DNA of 7,317 nt from Bacteroidales bacterium (lineage in GTDB: Bacteria; Bacteroidota; Bacteroidia; Bacteroidales; JAADJA01): contig JAIOTR010000327.1 in NCBI GenBank assembly GCA_021106665.1, positions 1 to 7,317 of the forward strand, read 5' to 3'. Positions 1 to 6,728 of this stretch are shown piece after piece. Each line of letters starts with the position of its first letter. The stretch's first letter is position 1. The notes under the pieces were generated by a model. It did no database searches, was not told where the DNA came from, and saw only the letters and a program-made list of their open reading frames with translations. Position numbers and translations under genes: made by a program.

Positions 1-79
1 ATTCAAGCTGTTTGATCTTTTGCTGATTACAACTAATCAGAAAAGGGATAATCAGTAATACCAGTGCGAATTTTTTCAT
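1..79 (-). CDS. Putative lipoprotein, N-terminal fragment (runs off the window)
   Basis: Only the first 26 residues are inside the window; the gene continues leftward beyond base 1. The visible peptide begins MKKFALVLLIIPFLISC: two lysines, a hydrophobic stretch at residues 4-13, and a lipobox L-I-S-C with the cysteine at residue 17, followed by polar NQQKIKQLE. This is a type II (lipoprotein) signal peptide, so the protein should be acylated at Cys17 and anchored in the inner or outer membrane. The polar, charged start of the mature part could open a helix or coiled coil, but too little is present to say. The start is chosen because this ATG gives the ideal signal peptide. A TACTTTTG promoter box lies about 50 bp upstream. 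Function cannot be assigned. This ORF is short because it is cut by the window edge. Confidence 0.8.
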   Translation of the reverse strand, partial: MKKFALVLLIIPFLISCNQQKIKQLE

Positions 80-130
80 TTTTTTTTAATTATAATTAAT
101 ACTGTATTAATAGTTTGTTGAATTTGGCTG

Positions 131-162
131 CAAAAGTAGAATTTTATTGATATAACGGTAAA
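131..162 (-). promoter_or_regulatory. Bacteroidota-type promoter for the lipoprotein gene
   Basis: On the minus strand TACTTTTG (138 to 131) matches the -7 consensus TAnnTTTG exactly. A weak -33 element TTTA (162 to 159) lies 20 bp upstream, where TTTG is expected. Transcription would begin near 124, giving a leader of about 45 nt that contains the palindrome at 95-111. The box is followed by GCAGCC, as at the tRNA promoter. Confidence 0.5.
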
Positions 163-195
163 ATCTATATAAAATTTTATATTCCAAATAGAAAA

Positions 196-579
196 CTAAA
201 ATTTAGATTTTTTTAACCTGTCAATAAGCCTGCGTTCTTTCTTGGTTGGCCTCCCGATTCCTCGCTGCCTGAATTCGGAATTCAAGTCCTTCATCATTTT
301 TTGTTTATCATATTCTTCCTGCGGTGTAAGGTCTTCAAGATAATTTTCTACAAGTTTAGCAGCAACCCTGTTTTTCAATAATCCAATTACTTTAACTGTT
401 TTGGTAATATGTTTAAGATTCACGATGATCTTTTCATCAATCTTTACTTCCCTTGAAGGTTTTACTGACACATCATTAATTTTTATCTTCCCGGCTTTAC
501 ATGCTTCACCGGCTTGATTTCGGGTTTTGAAAATCCTGACCGCCCACAACCATTTATCAATTCTGATCCCTTCTGACAT
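196..579 (-). CDS. hslR: Hsp15-like S4-domain RNA-binding protein
   Basis: 127 residues, close to the 133 of E. coli Hsp15. An S4 RNA-binding domain spans about residues 4-64, with the family signatures RIDKWLW (6-12), FKTR (17-20), KAGKIKIND (28-36) and VKPSREV (39-45). A basic tail follows, with GRPTKKERR at 109-117, as in Hsp15. Known role of the family: Hsp15 binds free 50S subunits that carry a stalled nascent chain on tRNA and helps return them to translation. The same role here is inference. The start at 579 was chosen over an ATG at 654 because the S4 fold begins at once, and because 579 is one base past the der stop codon (TAA-T-ATG). That arrangement implies co-transcription and probable translational coupling with der. 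No Shine-Dalgarno is visible. The reading to 654 would overlap der by 74 bases and add an unrelated hydrophobic stretch. Confidence 0.88.
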   Translation of the reverse strand: MSEGIRIDKWLWAVRIFKTRNQAGEACKAGKIKINDVSVKPSREVKIDEKIIVNLKHITKTVKVIGLLKNRVAAKLVENYLEDLTPQEEYDKQKMMKDLNSEFRQRGIGRPTKKERRLIDRLKKSKF

Positions 580-580
580 A

Positions 581-1885
581 TTATTTTTTGCGGAAATAAA
601 TTTGGATAGGAACACCAAGAAAATTAAAATGCTTTCTGATCTGATTTTCAACAAATCGTTTATATGGATCTTTTACATATTGAGGTAAATTGCAAAAAAA
701 TACAAAAGCAGGAAATGATGTTTTAATTTGTGTAATATATTTAATTTTCACATACTTGCCTTTCACCGAAGGGGGAGGCGTTTTGGCGACAATTGGTAAA
801 AATATTTCATTTAGTTTGCTGGTAGAAATTCTATTACTTTTATTTTTAAATACCAAACTTCCCAGCTCCAGCGCTTTAAATATCCTTTGTTTTTTAGGAA
901 TAGATGTAAACACTATAGGAACATCCGTAAATGGAGCTATTTTTTCCCTGATATTTTCTTCGAATTTTATATGCGTTTTTGATTCTTTTTCAATCAAATC
1001 CCATTTGTTCACAACAATAACAACTCCCTTCCTGTTTTTTTCAATCAAATGGAAAATGTTCAAGTCCTGAGATTCAAAACCCTGACTTGCATCTACCATC
1101 AGAAAACAGACATCACTATTTTCTATTGCCCTGATGGATCGCATGACGGAATAAAATTCAATATTTTCATTCACTTTGCCCTTTTTTCTTAATCCGGCTG
1201 TATCCACCAGAAAAAAATCAAATCCAAAGCTATTGTAATGGGTATAAATGCTATCTCTTGTAGTGCCTGCAATCGGGGTTACAATATTTCGTTCATCACC
1301 CAGAAAAGCATTTACCAGCGAAGATTTTCCAACATTGGGCCGCCCAACAACAGCAAATTTGGGTAGGTCAGGTATTTCTTCAATTGTTTTTTGTTCAAAC
1401 ACTTTAACTACTTCATCCAATAGTTCACCTGTGCCGCTACCATTGATAGAGGAAACTGTAAAAACCTCACCCAATCCCAGTTGATAGAACTCCGCCGCAT
1501 CATTGATCTTGTCAGGATTATCTACTTTATTGGCAACCAGGAAAACACTTTTTTGGGTTTTTCTTAATACCTGTGCAACATCTTCGTCCATTCCGGTTAA
1601 ACCCGATTTTACATCCACCATAAAAATGATAACATCAGATTCTTCGATGGCCAGGGAAATTTGTTTTCTGATCTCCTCTTCAAATACATCTTCCGATCCA
1701 ACCACGTAACCACCGGTATCAATAACTGAAAATTCAAATCCATTCCAGTCCGATTTTCCATAATGCCGGTCGCGTGTTACACCACTTGTTTCTTCCACTA
1801 TTGCCTGCCGGCTTTGCGTCAGCCTGTTAAAAAAAGTTGATTTACCAACATTGGGTCTTCCTACTATTGCTAATATGTTTGACAT
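581..1885 (-). CDS. der: Ribosome biogenesis GTPase Der (EngA)
   Basis: 434 residues, the normal length of Der. It has the family's hallmark tandem G domains. Domain 1 shows G1 GRPNVGKS (9-16), the G2 threonine in SGVTRD (34-39), G3 DTGG (56-59) and G4 NKVD (119-122). Domain 2 shows G1 GRPNVGKS (181-188), G2 GTTRD (207-211), G3 DTAG (228-231) and G4 NKWD (293-296). A C-terminal KH-like domain covers about 350-434, with the conserved KGKYVKIKY and FCNLP segments. Der is an essential cytoplasmic GTPase that associates with the 50S subunit and is required for its late assembly. The G5 loops read S-S (145-146) and S-I (328-329) instead of the common S-A. The gene lies 94 bp downstream of era with no clear promoter in between, so it is probably carried on the era transcript and continues into the S4 gene after a single base. 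Confidence 0.97.
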   Translation of the reverse strand: MSNILAIVGRPNVGKSTFFNRLTQSRQAIVEETSGVTRDRHYGKSDWNGFEFSVIDTGGYVVGSEDVFEEEIRKQISLAIEESDVIIFMVDVKSGLTGMDEDVAQVLRKTQKSVFLVANKVDNPDKINDAAEFYQLGLGEVFTVSSINGSGTGELLDEVVKVFEQKTIEEIPDLPKFAVVGRPNVGKSSLVNAFLGDERNIVTPIAGTTRDSIYTHYNSFGFDFFLVDTAGLRKKGKVNENIEFYSVMRSIRAIENSDVCFLMVDASQGFESQDLNIFHLIEKNRKGVVIVVNKWDLIEKESKTHIKFEENIREKIAPFTDVPIVFTSIPKKQRIFKALELGSLVFKNKSNRISTSKLNEIFLPIVAKTPPPSVKGKYVKIKYITQIKTSFPAFVFFCNLPQYVKDPYKRFVENQIRKHFNFLGVPIQIYFRKK

Positions 1886-1930
1886 CTTTTAGAATAAATT
1901 CAATTTGATATTATAAACTTTAGACACTTG

Positions 1931-1980
1931 AGGCACTTTTCCCGTAGGGATGCCTATGGCAAAATATTCAAGGCACTTTT
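1931..1980. repeat. REP-like twin hairpin flanked by direct repeats
   Basis: Two perfect 11-nt inverted repeats lie back to back: TCCC-GTA-GGGA (1940-1950) and TGCC-TAT-GGCA (1951-1961). Each has a 4-bp stem and a 3-nt loop. The unit is bracketed by a direct repeat AGGCACTTTT at 1931-1940 and 1971-1980, exactly 40 bp apart; the right copy touches the era stop codon. The block fills most of the era-der gap. Its form, and the GTAG tetranucleotide inside the first hairpin, recall REP elements, but no second copy is in the window. Confidence 0.5.
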
Positions 1981-2858
1981 TACACTTCATAGCCAAACCG
2001 CTTTAACTGCTTGTCATTATCTCTCCAATCCTTATTTACTTTAACTGTTAATTCCAGGAATACCTTTTTCCCTACAAATGCTTCAATATCTTTCCGCGAT
2101 TCAATCCCAACCCTCTTAATGGCCTTTCCATATTGACCCAGAATGATCATTTTTTGCGATTCACGCGTAACGTATATATAAGTATATATTCTGATAATAT
2201 CTTCACTTTCCTTATACGATTCCACTACAACTTCTACAGAATAAGGAATTTCCTGTTTGTAATGGAGTAAAATTTTTTCCCTGATAATTTCCGAAATAAA
2301 AAAACGCATGGTTTTATCGGTTAGTTCATCTTTCGCATAATAAGCCGGACTTTCAGGAAGCAACTCTATGATTTGGTTAAGTACTTTTTCGATGTTAAAA
2401 TTATTGGTGGCTGAAACGGGGATGACCTGAGATTTATCAAATACTTCTGACCAGTAAGCCATCTGCCGTTCTATTTTTCCCTGGTTGGAAAGATCTATTT
2501 TGTTAATGAGGACAAGTGTTGGAACGGATGATTTTTTAATAGTGTCTACAATGGATTGATTATATTTAGTTTCGCCTGCTTCAACCATATACAAAAAGAC
2601 ATCAGCATCTTTCAATGCGCTATGGATAAATTTCATCATCTTTTCCTGTAACTTATAGTTGGGTGAAAGAATTCCCGGCAGGTCAGAATATATAATTTGG
2701 AAGTCTTCTCCGTTTACAATTCCTAAAATACGGTGGCGGGTTGTTTGTGCTTTGGATGTGATAATTGAAAGTTTTTCACCAACCATAGCATTCATCAAAG
2801 TTGACTTGCCCACATTTGGATTTCCGATAATATTTACAAATCCAGCTTTATGCTTCAT
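1980..2858 (-). CDS. era: GTPase Era
   Basis: 292 residues, the usual length for Era. An N-terminal G domain (about 1-175) carries G1 GNPNVGKS (12-19), G2 QTTRHR (38-43), G3 DLPG (59-62), G4 NKID (119-122) and G5 SAT (149-151). The C-terminal type II KH domain (about 195-280) has the GxxG loop as GQYG (241-244) within GQYGKAIKRVG. Era is a cytoplasmic GTPase that binds the 3' end of 16S rRNA and helps mature the 30S subunit. G3 in Era is usually DTPG; here a leucine (CTG) replaces the threonine, while the Asp and Gly that matter for the motif remain. The ATG at 2858 is chosen because the G domain starts directly after it. A TATCTTTG box on the minus strand at 2932-2925 would give a leader of about 60 nt. 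der and the S4 gene follow on the same strand. Confidence 0.97.
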   Translation of the reverse strand: MKHKAGFVNIIGNPNVGKSTLMNAMVGEKLSIITSKAQTTRHRILGIVNGEDFQIIYSDLPGILSPNYKLQEKMMKFIHSALKDADVFLYMVEAGETKYNQSIVDTIKKSSVPTLVLINKIDLSNQGKIERQMAYWSEVFDKSQVIPVSATNNFNIEKVLNQIIELLPESPAYYAKDELTDKTMRFFISEIIREKILLHYKQEIPYSVEVVVESYKESEDIIRIYTYIYVTRESQKMIILGQYGKAIKRVGIESRKDIEAFVGKKVFLELTVKVNKDWRDNDKQLKRFGYEV

Positions 2859-2874
2859 GGAAAATAAAAAAAGA

Positions 2875-2905
2875 TTTGGTAAAAAAAATTAAATACTTAT
2901 CTTTG
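2875..2905 (+). promoter_or_regulatory. Bacteroidota promoter for tRNA-fMet
   Basis: A perfect -33 element TTTG (2875-2878), a 19-bp spacer and a perfect -7 element TATCTTTG (2898-2905) match the Bacteroidota primary-sigma consensus. The start of transcription is expected near 2912, leaving a 5' leader of about 34 nt for RNase P to remove. Confidence is high because both boxes and the spacing fit. Confidence 0.8.
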
Positions 2906-2924
2906 CAGCCGCAAAAAACGATTG

Positions 2925-2932
2925 CAAAGATA
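2925..2932 (-). promoter_or_regulatory. Opposed -7 box, likely era operon promoter
   Basis: TATCTTTG read on the minus strand (2932 to 2925) is a perfect TAnnTTTG box facing era. The transcript would begin near 2918, about 60 nt before the era start codon. No good TTTG is found about 19 bp upstream, because that stretch is the tRNA acceptor region. The promoter is therefore weaker in appearance than its partner, or needs another factor. Confidence 0.5.
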
Positions 2933-2945
2933 CTATAAAATATAT

Positions 2946-3017
<72 letters not shown>

Positions 3018-3022
3018 CTAAT

Positions 3023-3044
3023 AAAGCCCGAAAGGGCTTTTTTT
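3023..3044 (+). terminator. Rho-independent terminator after tRNA-fMet
   Basis: AAAGCCC (3023-3029), a GAAA tetraloop (3030-3033) and GGGCTTT (3034-3040) form a perfect 7-bp stem, with T residues continuing to 3044. It begins 5 bases after the mature tRNA end, so it defines the 3' trailer. The next gene starts 26 bases later. Confidence 0.88.
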
Positions 3045-3069
3045 ATTTTACAAAATCAATATCAAAAGA

Positions 3070-3507
3070 ATGAAACTATTTGAAAAGTATATCAAAAGCA
3101 TAGAAAAGATAATAATTATTGCACTGGTGGTGTTTATGATTTTTGTTTTGATCGTTGCGACGGCTGAATTAGGCATTATTATTATTCAGGAACTCACAAA
3201 TCAGTTTGAACCTGGCACGGAAGGAACACTTTTTAATATTAATGAACTTATCAAAATATTCGGTTTCTTTCTCAATATATTAATTGGGCTTGAGTTGTTT
3301 GAAACTGTTAAATTATACCTTAAGGAAAATGTTTTTCACGGGGAGATTATTTTACTTGTTGGCCTGATCGCCATTTCCAGGAAAGTAATAATTCTTGATT
3401 ATACTAAAGAAGATCCGATGACTATTATTGCAATCGCATTGCTTATAGGTACTATTTCTTTAGGATATTACCTGTTGAAAAAAACGACAAGAGATAAACC
3501 TGCATAG
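3070..3507 (+). CDS. PsiE-family inner-membrane protein
   Basis: 145 residues, similar in size to E. coli PsiE (136). Four hydrophobic segments are visible at about 13-38, 60-75, 91-109 and 117-136. Between and within them are the family's conserved stretches: IGLELFETVKLYL (72-84), H90 and E92, and LIAISRKVII (99-108). PsiE was named for its induction by phosphate starvation in E. coli; its molecular function is unknown. No Pho-box can be judged in this phylum, so phosphate control here is only a family-based guess. The gene begins 26 bp after the tRNA terminator. I find no TAnnTTTG box between them, so it may rely on read-through from the tRNA promoter or on a non-consensus promoter. It converges with the T9SS cargo gene, 72 bp away. 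The ATG at 3070 is the first in frame and directly precedes the first helix. Confidence 0.85.
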   Translation: MKLFEKYIKSIEKIIIIALVVFMIFVLIVATAELGIIIIQELTNQFEPGTEGTLFNINELIKIFGFFLNILIGLELFETVKLYLKENVFHGEIILLVGLIAISRKVIILDYTKEDPMTIIAIALLIGTISLGYYLLKKTTRDKPA

Positions 3508-3540
3508 ATTAGTTTAACAACCTACAATTGAAATCAAATT

Positions 3541-3560
3541 AAAAAGGAAGTAAACTTCTT
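3541..3560 (-). terminator. Possible terminator of the T9SS cargo gene
   Basis: On the minus strand AAGAAG, loop TTTA, then CTTCCT form a 6-bp stem with one G-T pair, followed by TTTTT (3545 to 3541). It lies 20-39 bases past the stop codon of the minus-strand gene, in the convergent gap. The stem is weak, so the call is tentative. Confidence 0.4.
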
Positions 3561-3579
3561 ATTTAGTTATGCTGGTTCT

Positions 3580-6519
3580 CTACCGCACTATGAAACGCTT
3601 AACTTTCCCAAAAGTATTTGATCCGAGACGTAACAAGTAAATACCAGGTGCTGCATACGACATGTCAAAATCATATTCATACCTTCCGTTTACGTTTTGC
3701 ATCCTGTTGTTAATGATTCTTTGCCCCTGCAAATTGTGAACAGAAACAATCAATGTTTCTTTTAGATGAACAGCATTAAAACTTGCGACAAATTGATTGT
3801 TTCCTTTATTTAATATGATCAACTCATTGGGTTCAAAATCTTGTAACCTTATTCCAGTGGACAAAGTAATATTTACTGTGTAATCTTCGGCTTCTCCAAA
3901 CATGGTTGATTCACAAGCATCTTCTGGTACAGCCTCATTATAATTGGTTTTTACACGCAAAAGGTGTTCACCCAAACTGGCATTATCCGGAATATCAAGT
4001 GGCATGGTTTCAGTATAGGAACCGGCTCCCTGACCACTTGCAATGACATAATCATTAACTACAACCTCATCCGGATCAAACACAAAATTATCATTAAAGT
4101 CAATCCACACTTTAACATACACATTTCCATAACCGGTGGTTATCGTTAAGTCATTTGATGAGCCTTGTGATAAATTGGTTGAAAGGTTTGTATAGTTGCC
4201 ATATCCATCCGGGTCGCAACCGGTATCATTATTTATAGATCCCAACTCAAGCACAAAAATCCCAACACCCTGTTCACACATTAGCTCAGGCTGACACAAA
4301 CTATTAATTATGATTGATATTGCTGAGTCATTTGAGATATTTGCATCTCCAGACAAGGATGTGGCGACAATTAAATCATGATATCCTATTTCCGATAGAT
4401 CAGCTGTAGCTGTAAAAGTATATTCATAGGTTGAACCAAGTTCGAGTGATTCTGCTATTTGTTCCGTAACCGGTATGCCTCCGTCCAAAATAAACGAAAC
4501 ATCAAAGTTTATTTGGGTATTTGCCCCGAAATTCTCTACGGTAACTGTAACGGTTTCGTTGTTTGTTAAATAAGAACCAGAGACAGGAGATGAGATTTCT
4601 ACAACACCGATATCATCAGCATAAAGATGAGTCACCATTGTAGAAACCGAATCATTTTCAACATTTTGGTCACTGGCCAGATCAGTGCTGGAAAATATTT
4701 CGTAAGTTGCACCAGGTACGGAAAAATCACCTGTTGCGGTAAATGTATATTGGGCATTCATATTGCTAGAAATAGATCCTGCATATACTTCATTTATAAC
4801 AGAGCCTTCATTAATTTTAAAACTAACCGGTATGTTGGATTGAGTAGCAATACCGAAATTCCGTATGGTCACAGTTATTGGTTCAGTATCGGTCAGGATT
4901 CCACTTATAGGTGAATCGATACTAACAATCCCAACATCATTGGCCAGGTCAGGTGAAATTTTAAAAACCCCAACCTGGTTTTTCCGGGTTCCTCCGGTAA
5001 AATATTCACCAATGGACCAGAATGTTTTATCATCATTGGGATCGATGGTCATCTGGGAATAATCTCCATACCTGAACGAAGGATCAGATTGGGTTCCCTC
5101 AGCGTAACTCTCCTCTTCGATGGTCATAACATTCAGCGGATCAGTTGAAAAACGTCCGGTATATCTCAGGGCAGGATGTTTTGTTGAACTAACAATGGTA
5201 TATGCCAGGGCAATGTTCCCATCAGTATCCATACACATATTTCCAGAAAATGCACTATGCCCTTCGGGTTGGGCATAAGTTCCTTCCTGGTAAATTTCCC
5301 AGGGATCTCCATCATTAGGCTGTCTTAATTCATACCAGCGAATCCCGGCATGATCATCACCCCCATCAAGGTCAACAACAAAATTAAATACCACGGAATT
5401 ATGATTCGAAAATCTCCGATATTGCGCCATGTACATAATAGTTGCCTGCAAAGCATCAAGATCAGGGCCTGATGGTTGTGGTAGATTCGAAAAAGAACCA
5501 CCGTCAAAAAGTCCGTCGAAAGGTTCGGTATTGATAACCTGGGGATTGGAAATGGTTGAGTTACCCGGTGTATCCCAATCTACATTAATGGACCATATTT
5601 TCAAATGATCGGTGGATACACCACCCCATGAATCATCCTGCATGTAAACGATGGGTGCATTTCCGGGAGGGGGGAGTTCACCTCCGGTAACATTGAATCC
5701 CAGCGGACTGAAAAAACCACTTGTATTTATTGTTGGTAAAGGAAATCCAATCATCTGAGCGCTTGGGTCACCCACCAGCATTTTATCTCTATCGAGTGCA
5801 TAAACAACTTCGCTGTATCCGGCAGAACCTGAGTTTTTATTGGCTGTGATGTAATATCCATCCGACCAGACTGAAAATTTTGGATAATCCGGAAATACAT
5901 TTGTGGGGTACTGATAAGTATACCAGCCACTGTTTACCGGGTCTGGTCCCTGGGAAACTGCTACCAGGAAACCATTGGGATAAAATTCAGTAATTAGAAA
6001 TCTATCGGCGAAAGGGTCATACATAACAATCGGATCACCCATAGTTTGTCCTGGGAATATTGTTGCCAGTGAAGCAACAGGTGTTAGTGAATTTCCGGCT
6101 TTATCCCAAATTCTAAAAGCAGAGTTCCAGGCATTGACAAAATGATTGGGCCCTACAGCTCCTGTAGGATCAGTAGGTGTTACATTTGAACTGGCCGCCT
6201 CGAAAGTTAGGATCGGATCTTTTCCTTTGATCTTTCCGGCTTTATTTTGTAGCTGCCACAATGGATCATGTCCATTTGGCAATCCCTTTCCGGGAACAGC
6301 TTTGTTGGCATCCCTTCGTTTGGGATTAACTTCCCTATCAATATTTTCAGCAGGTATAAACTGACCGTTAGCCATTTGTGATGCAATGGAAGGTATCTCT
6401 ATGAGAGATTCAGCAGTTACAATTAAAGTTGCTTTTTGAACCTGCTCTGCTTCCTGAGCAATTAGACCGTTTGAACCGGCTAAAATTAATAAATAGAGCA
6501 AATGTATTTTTGTTCGCAT
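3580..6519 (-). CDS. Secreted multidomain protein with GEVED and T9SS type A sorting domains
   Basis: 979 residues. A signal peptide covers 1-21, with probable cleavage before Gln22 (LIA-Q). A region of about 400 residues (110-525) is rich in Gly, Asp and Trp; it contains DPTGAVGPNHFVNAW (117-131), GDPIVMYDPFADRFLI (161-176) and YPKFSVWSDGYYITANK (212-228). This resembles exported propeller-like proteins, but I see no Asp-boxes or catalytic set. Two related Ig modules of the CARDB kind follow (about 527-628 and 635-738), each starting D-(V/I)-G-(I/V)-V and ending in END/SNDS. A GEVED domain (about 742-885) has WIDFNDNFVFDPDEVV and GEAEDY plus four cysteines (742, 748, 768, 869). A T9SS sorting domain closes the protein (about 898-979), with APGIYLLRL and a basic end, KVKRFIVR. 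It is therefore expected on the cell surface or outside the cell; adhesion or substrate binding is a guess. It is a single gene, probably with the promoter at 6572-6602. Confidence 0.93.
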   Translation of the reverse strand: MRTKIHLLYLLILAGSNGLIAQEAEQVQKATLIVTAESLIEIPSIASQMANGQFIPAENIDREVNPKRRDANKAVPGKGLPNGHDPLWQLQNKAGKIKGKDPILTFEAASSNVTPTDPTGAVGPNHFVNAWNSAFRIWDKAGNSLTPVASLATIFPGQTMGDPIVMYDPFADRFLITEFYPNGFLVAVSQGPDPVNSGWYTYQYPTNVFPDYPKFSVWSDGYYITANKNSGSAGYSEVVYALDRDKMLVGDPSAQMIGFPLPTINTSGFFSPLGFNVTGGELPPPGNAPIVYMQDDSWGGVSTDHLKIWSINVDWDTPGNSTISNPQVINTEPFDGLFDGGSFSNLPQPSGPDLDALQATIMYMAQYRRFSNHNSVVFNFVVDLDGGDDHAGIRWYELRQPNDGDPWEIYQEGTYAQPEGHSAFSGNMCMDTDGNIALAYTIVSSTKHPALRYTGRFSTDPLNVMTIEEESYAEGTQSDPSFRYGDYSQMTIDPNDDKTFWSIGEYFTGGTRKNQVGVFKISPDLANDVGIVSIDSPISGILTDTEPITVTIRNFGIATQSNIPVSFKINEGSVINEVYAGSISSNMNAQYTFTATGDFSVPGATYEIFSSTDLASDQNVENDSVSTMVTHLYADDIGVVEISSPVSGSYLTNNETVTVTVENFGANTQINFDVSFILDGGIPVTEQIAESLELGSTYEYTFTATADLSEIGYHDLIVATSLSGDANISNDSAISIIINSLCQPELMCEQGVGIFVLELGSINNDTGCDPDGYGNYTNLSTNLSQGSSNDLTITTGYGNVYVKVWIDFNDNFVFDPDEVVVNDYVIASGQGAGSYTETMPLDIPDNASLGEHLLRVKTNYNEAVPEDACESTMFGEAEDYTVNITLSTGIRLQDFEPNELIILNKGNNQFVASFNAVHLKETLIVSVHNLQGQRIINNRMQNVNGRYEYDFDMSYAAPGIYLLRLGSNTFGKVKRFIVR

Positions 6520-6728
6520 AATAATTGATTTTATTTTGATTTATTTTCTAAATGTCAGACACGATTGAACCCAAATTGGATGCATTGATATTTAAAATCA
6601 AAGAATTAACAATTAATATTGTGTTTTGTTCGCTAATTCTATAAATGATAAAAAAAATTCGCCGGATTTAATTTATAATTCAAAAAAGTATATATTGTAA
6701 TCGGAAATTTGATGAATATCTGATCAAA
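6520..6728. other. Divergent intergenic region
   Basis: This AT-rich gap separates the minus-strand T9SS cargo gene from the plus-strand coding region. If the small gene is taken to start at 6835 the gap is 315 bp. I find no RNA gene, no terminator and no credible ORF in it, only the weak minus-strand promoter at 6572-6602. On the plus strand GAAATTTG (6704-6711) fits the -7 consensus at seven of eight bases, 18 bp before the ATG at 6729, but no matching -33 box is present. Confidence 0.5.
6572..6602 (-). promoter_or_regulatory. Candidate promoter of the T9SS cargo gene
   Basis: On the minus strand a perfect TTTG (6602 to 6599), a 19-bp spacer and CCAATTTG (6579 to 6572) match the Bacteroidota promoter except that TA in the -7 box is CC. 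The leader would be about 46 nt. It is a partial match only. Confidence 0.3.

Noticed and set aside
167..182. Perfect 16-bp palindrome ATATAAAATTTTATAT just past the S4 gene stop codon
   Set aside because: It consists only of A and T in an A/T-rich spacer, so it is weak as a hairpin and plausible by chance. I do not call it a terminator.
580..654. Upstream extension of the S4 gene to an ATG at 654 (152 residues)
   Set aside because: It would overlap the der coding sequence by 74 bases and add a hydrophobic stretch foreign to Hsp15. The ATG at 579 follows the der stop codon by one base and starts the S4 domain properly.
690..1709. Plus-strand ORFs of 68-126 codons inside der
   Set aside because: They lie antisense to der, a fully conserved GTPase gene, and their translations have no family features.
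2659..2892. Plus-strand ORF of 77 codons over the start of era
   Set aside because: It is antisense to the era G domain and crosses the promoter region; it has no recognisable protein features.
4650..6200. Sialidase activity for the N-terminal half of the large secreted protein
   Set aside because: The Asp-box repeats and the arginine triad of sialidases could not be found, so only a propeller-like fold is suggested.
3964..6364. Several ORFs of 60-95 codons within the T9SS cargo gene on either strand
   Set aside because: They are out-of-frame shadows of one long, domain-rich coding sequence.
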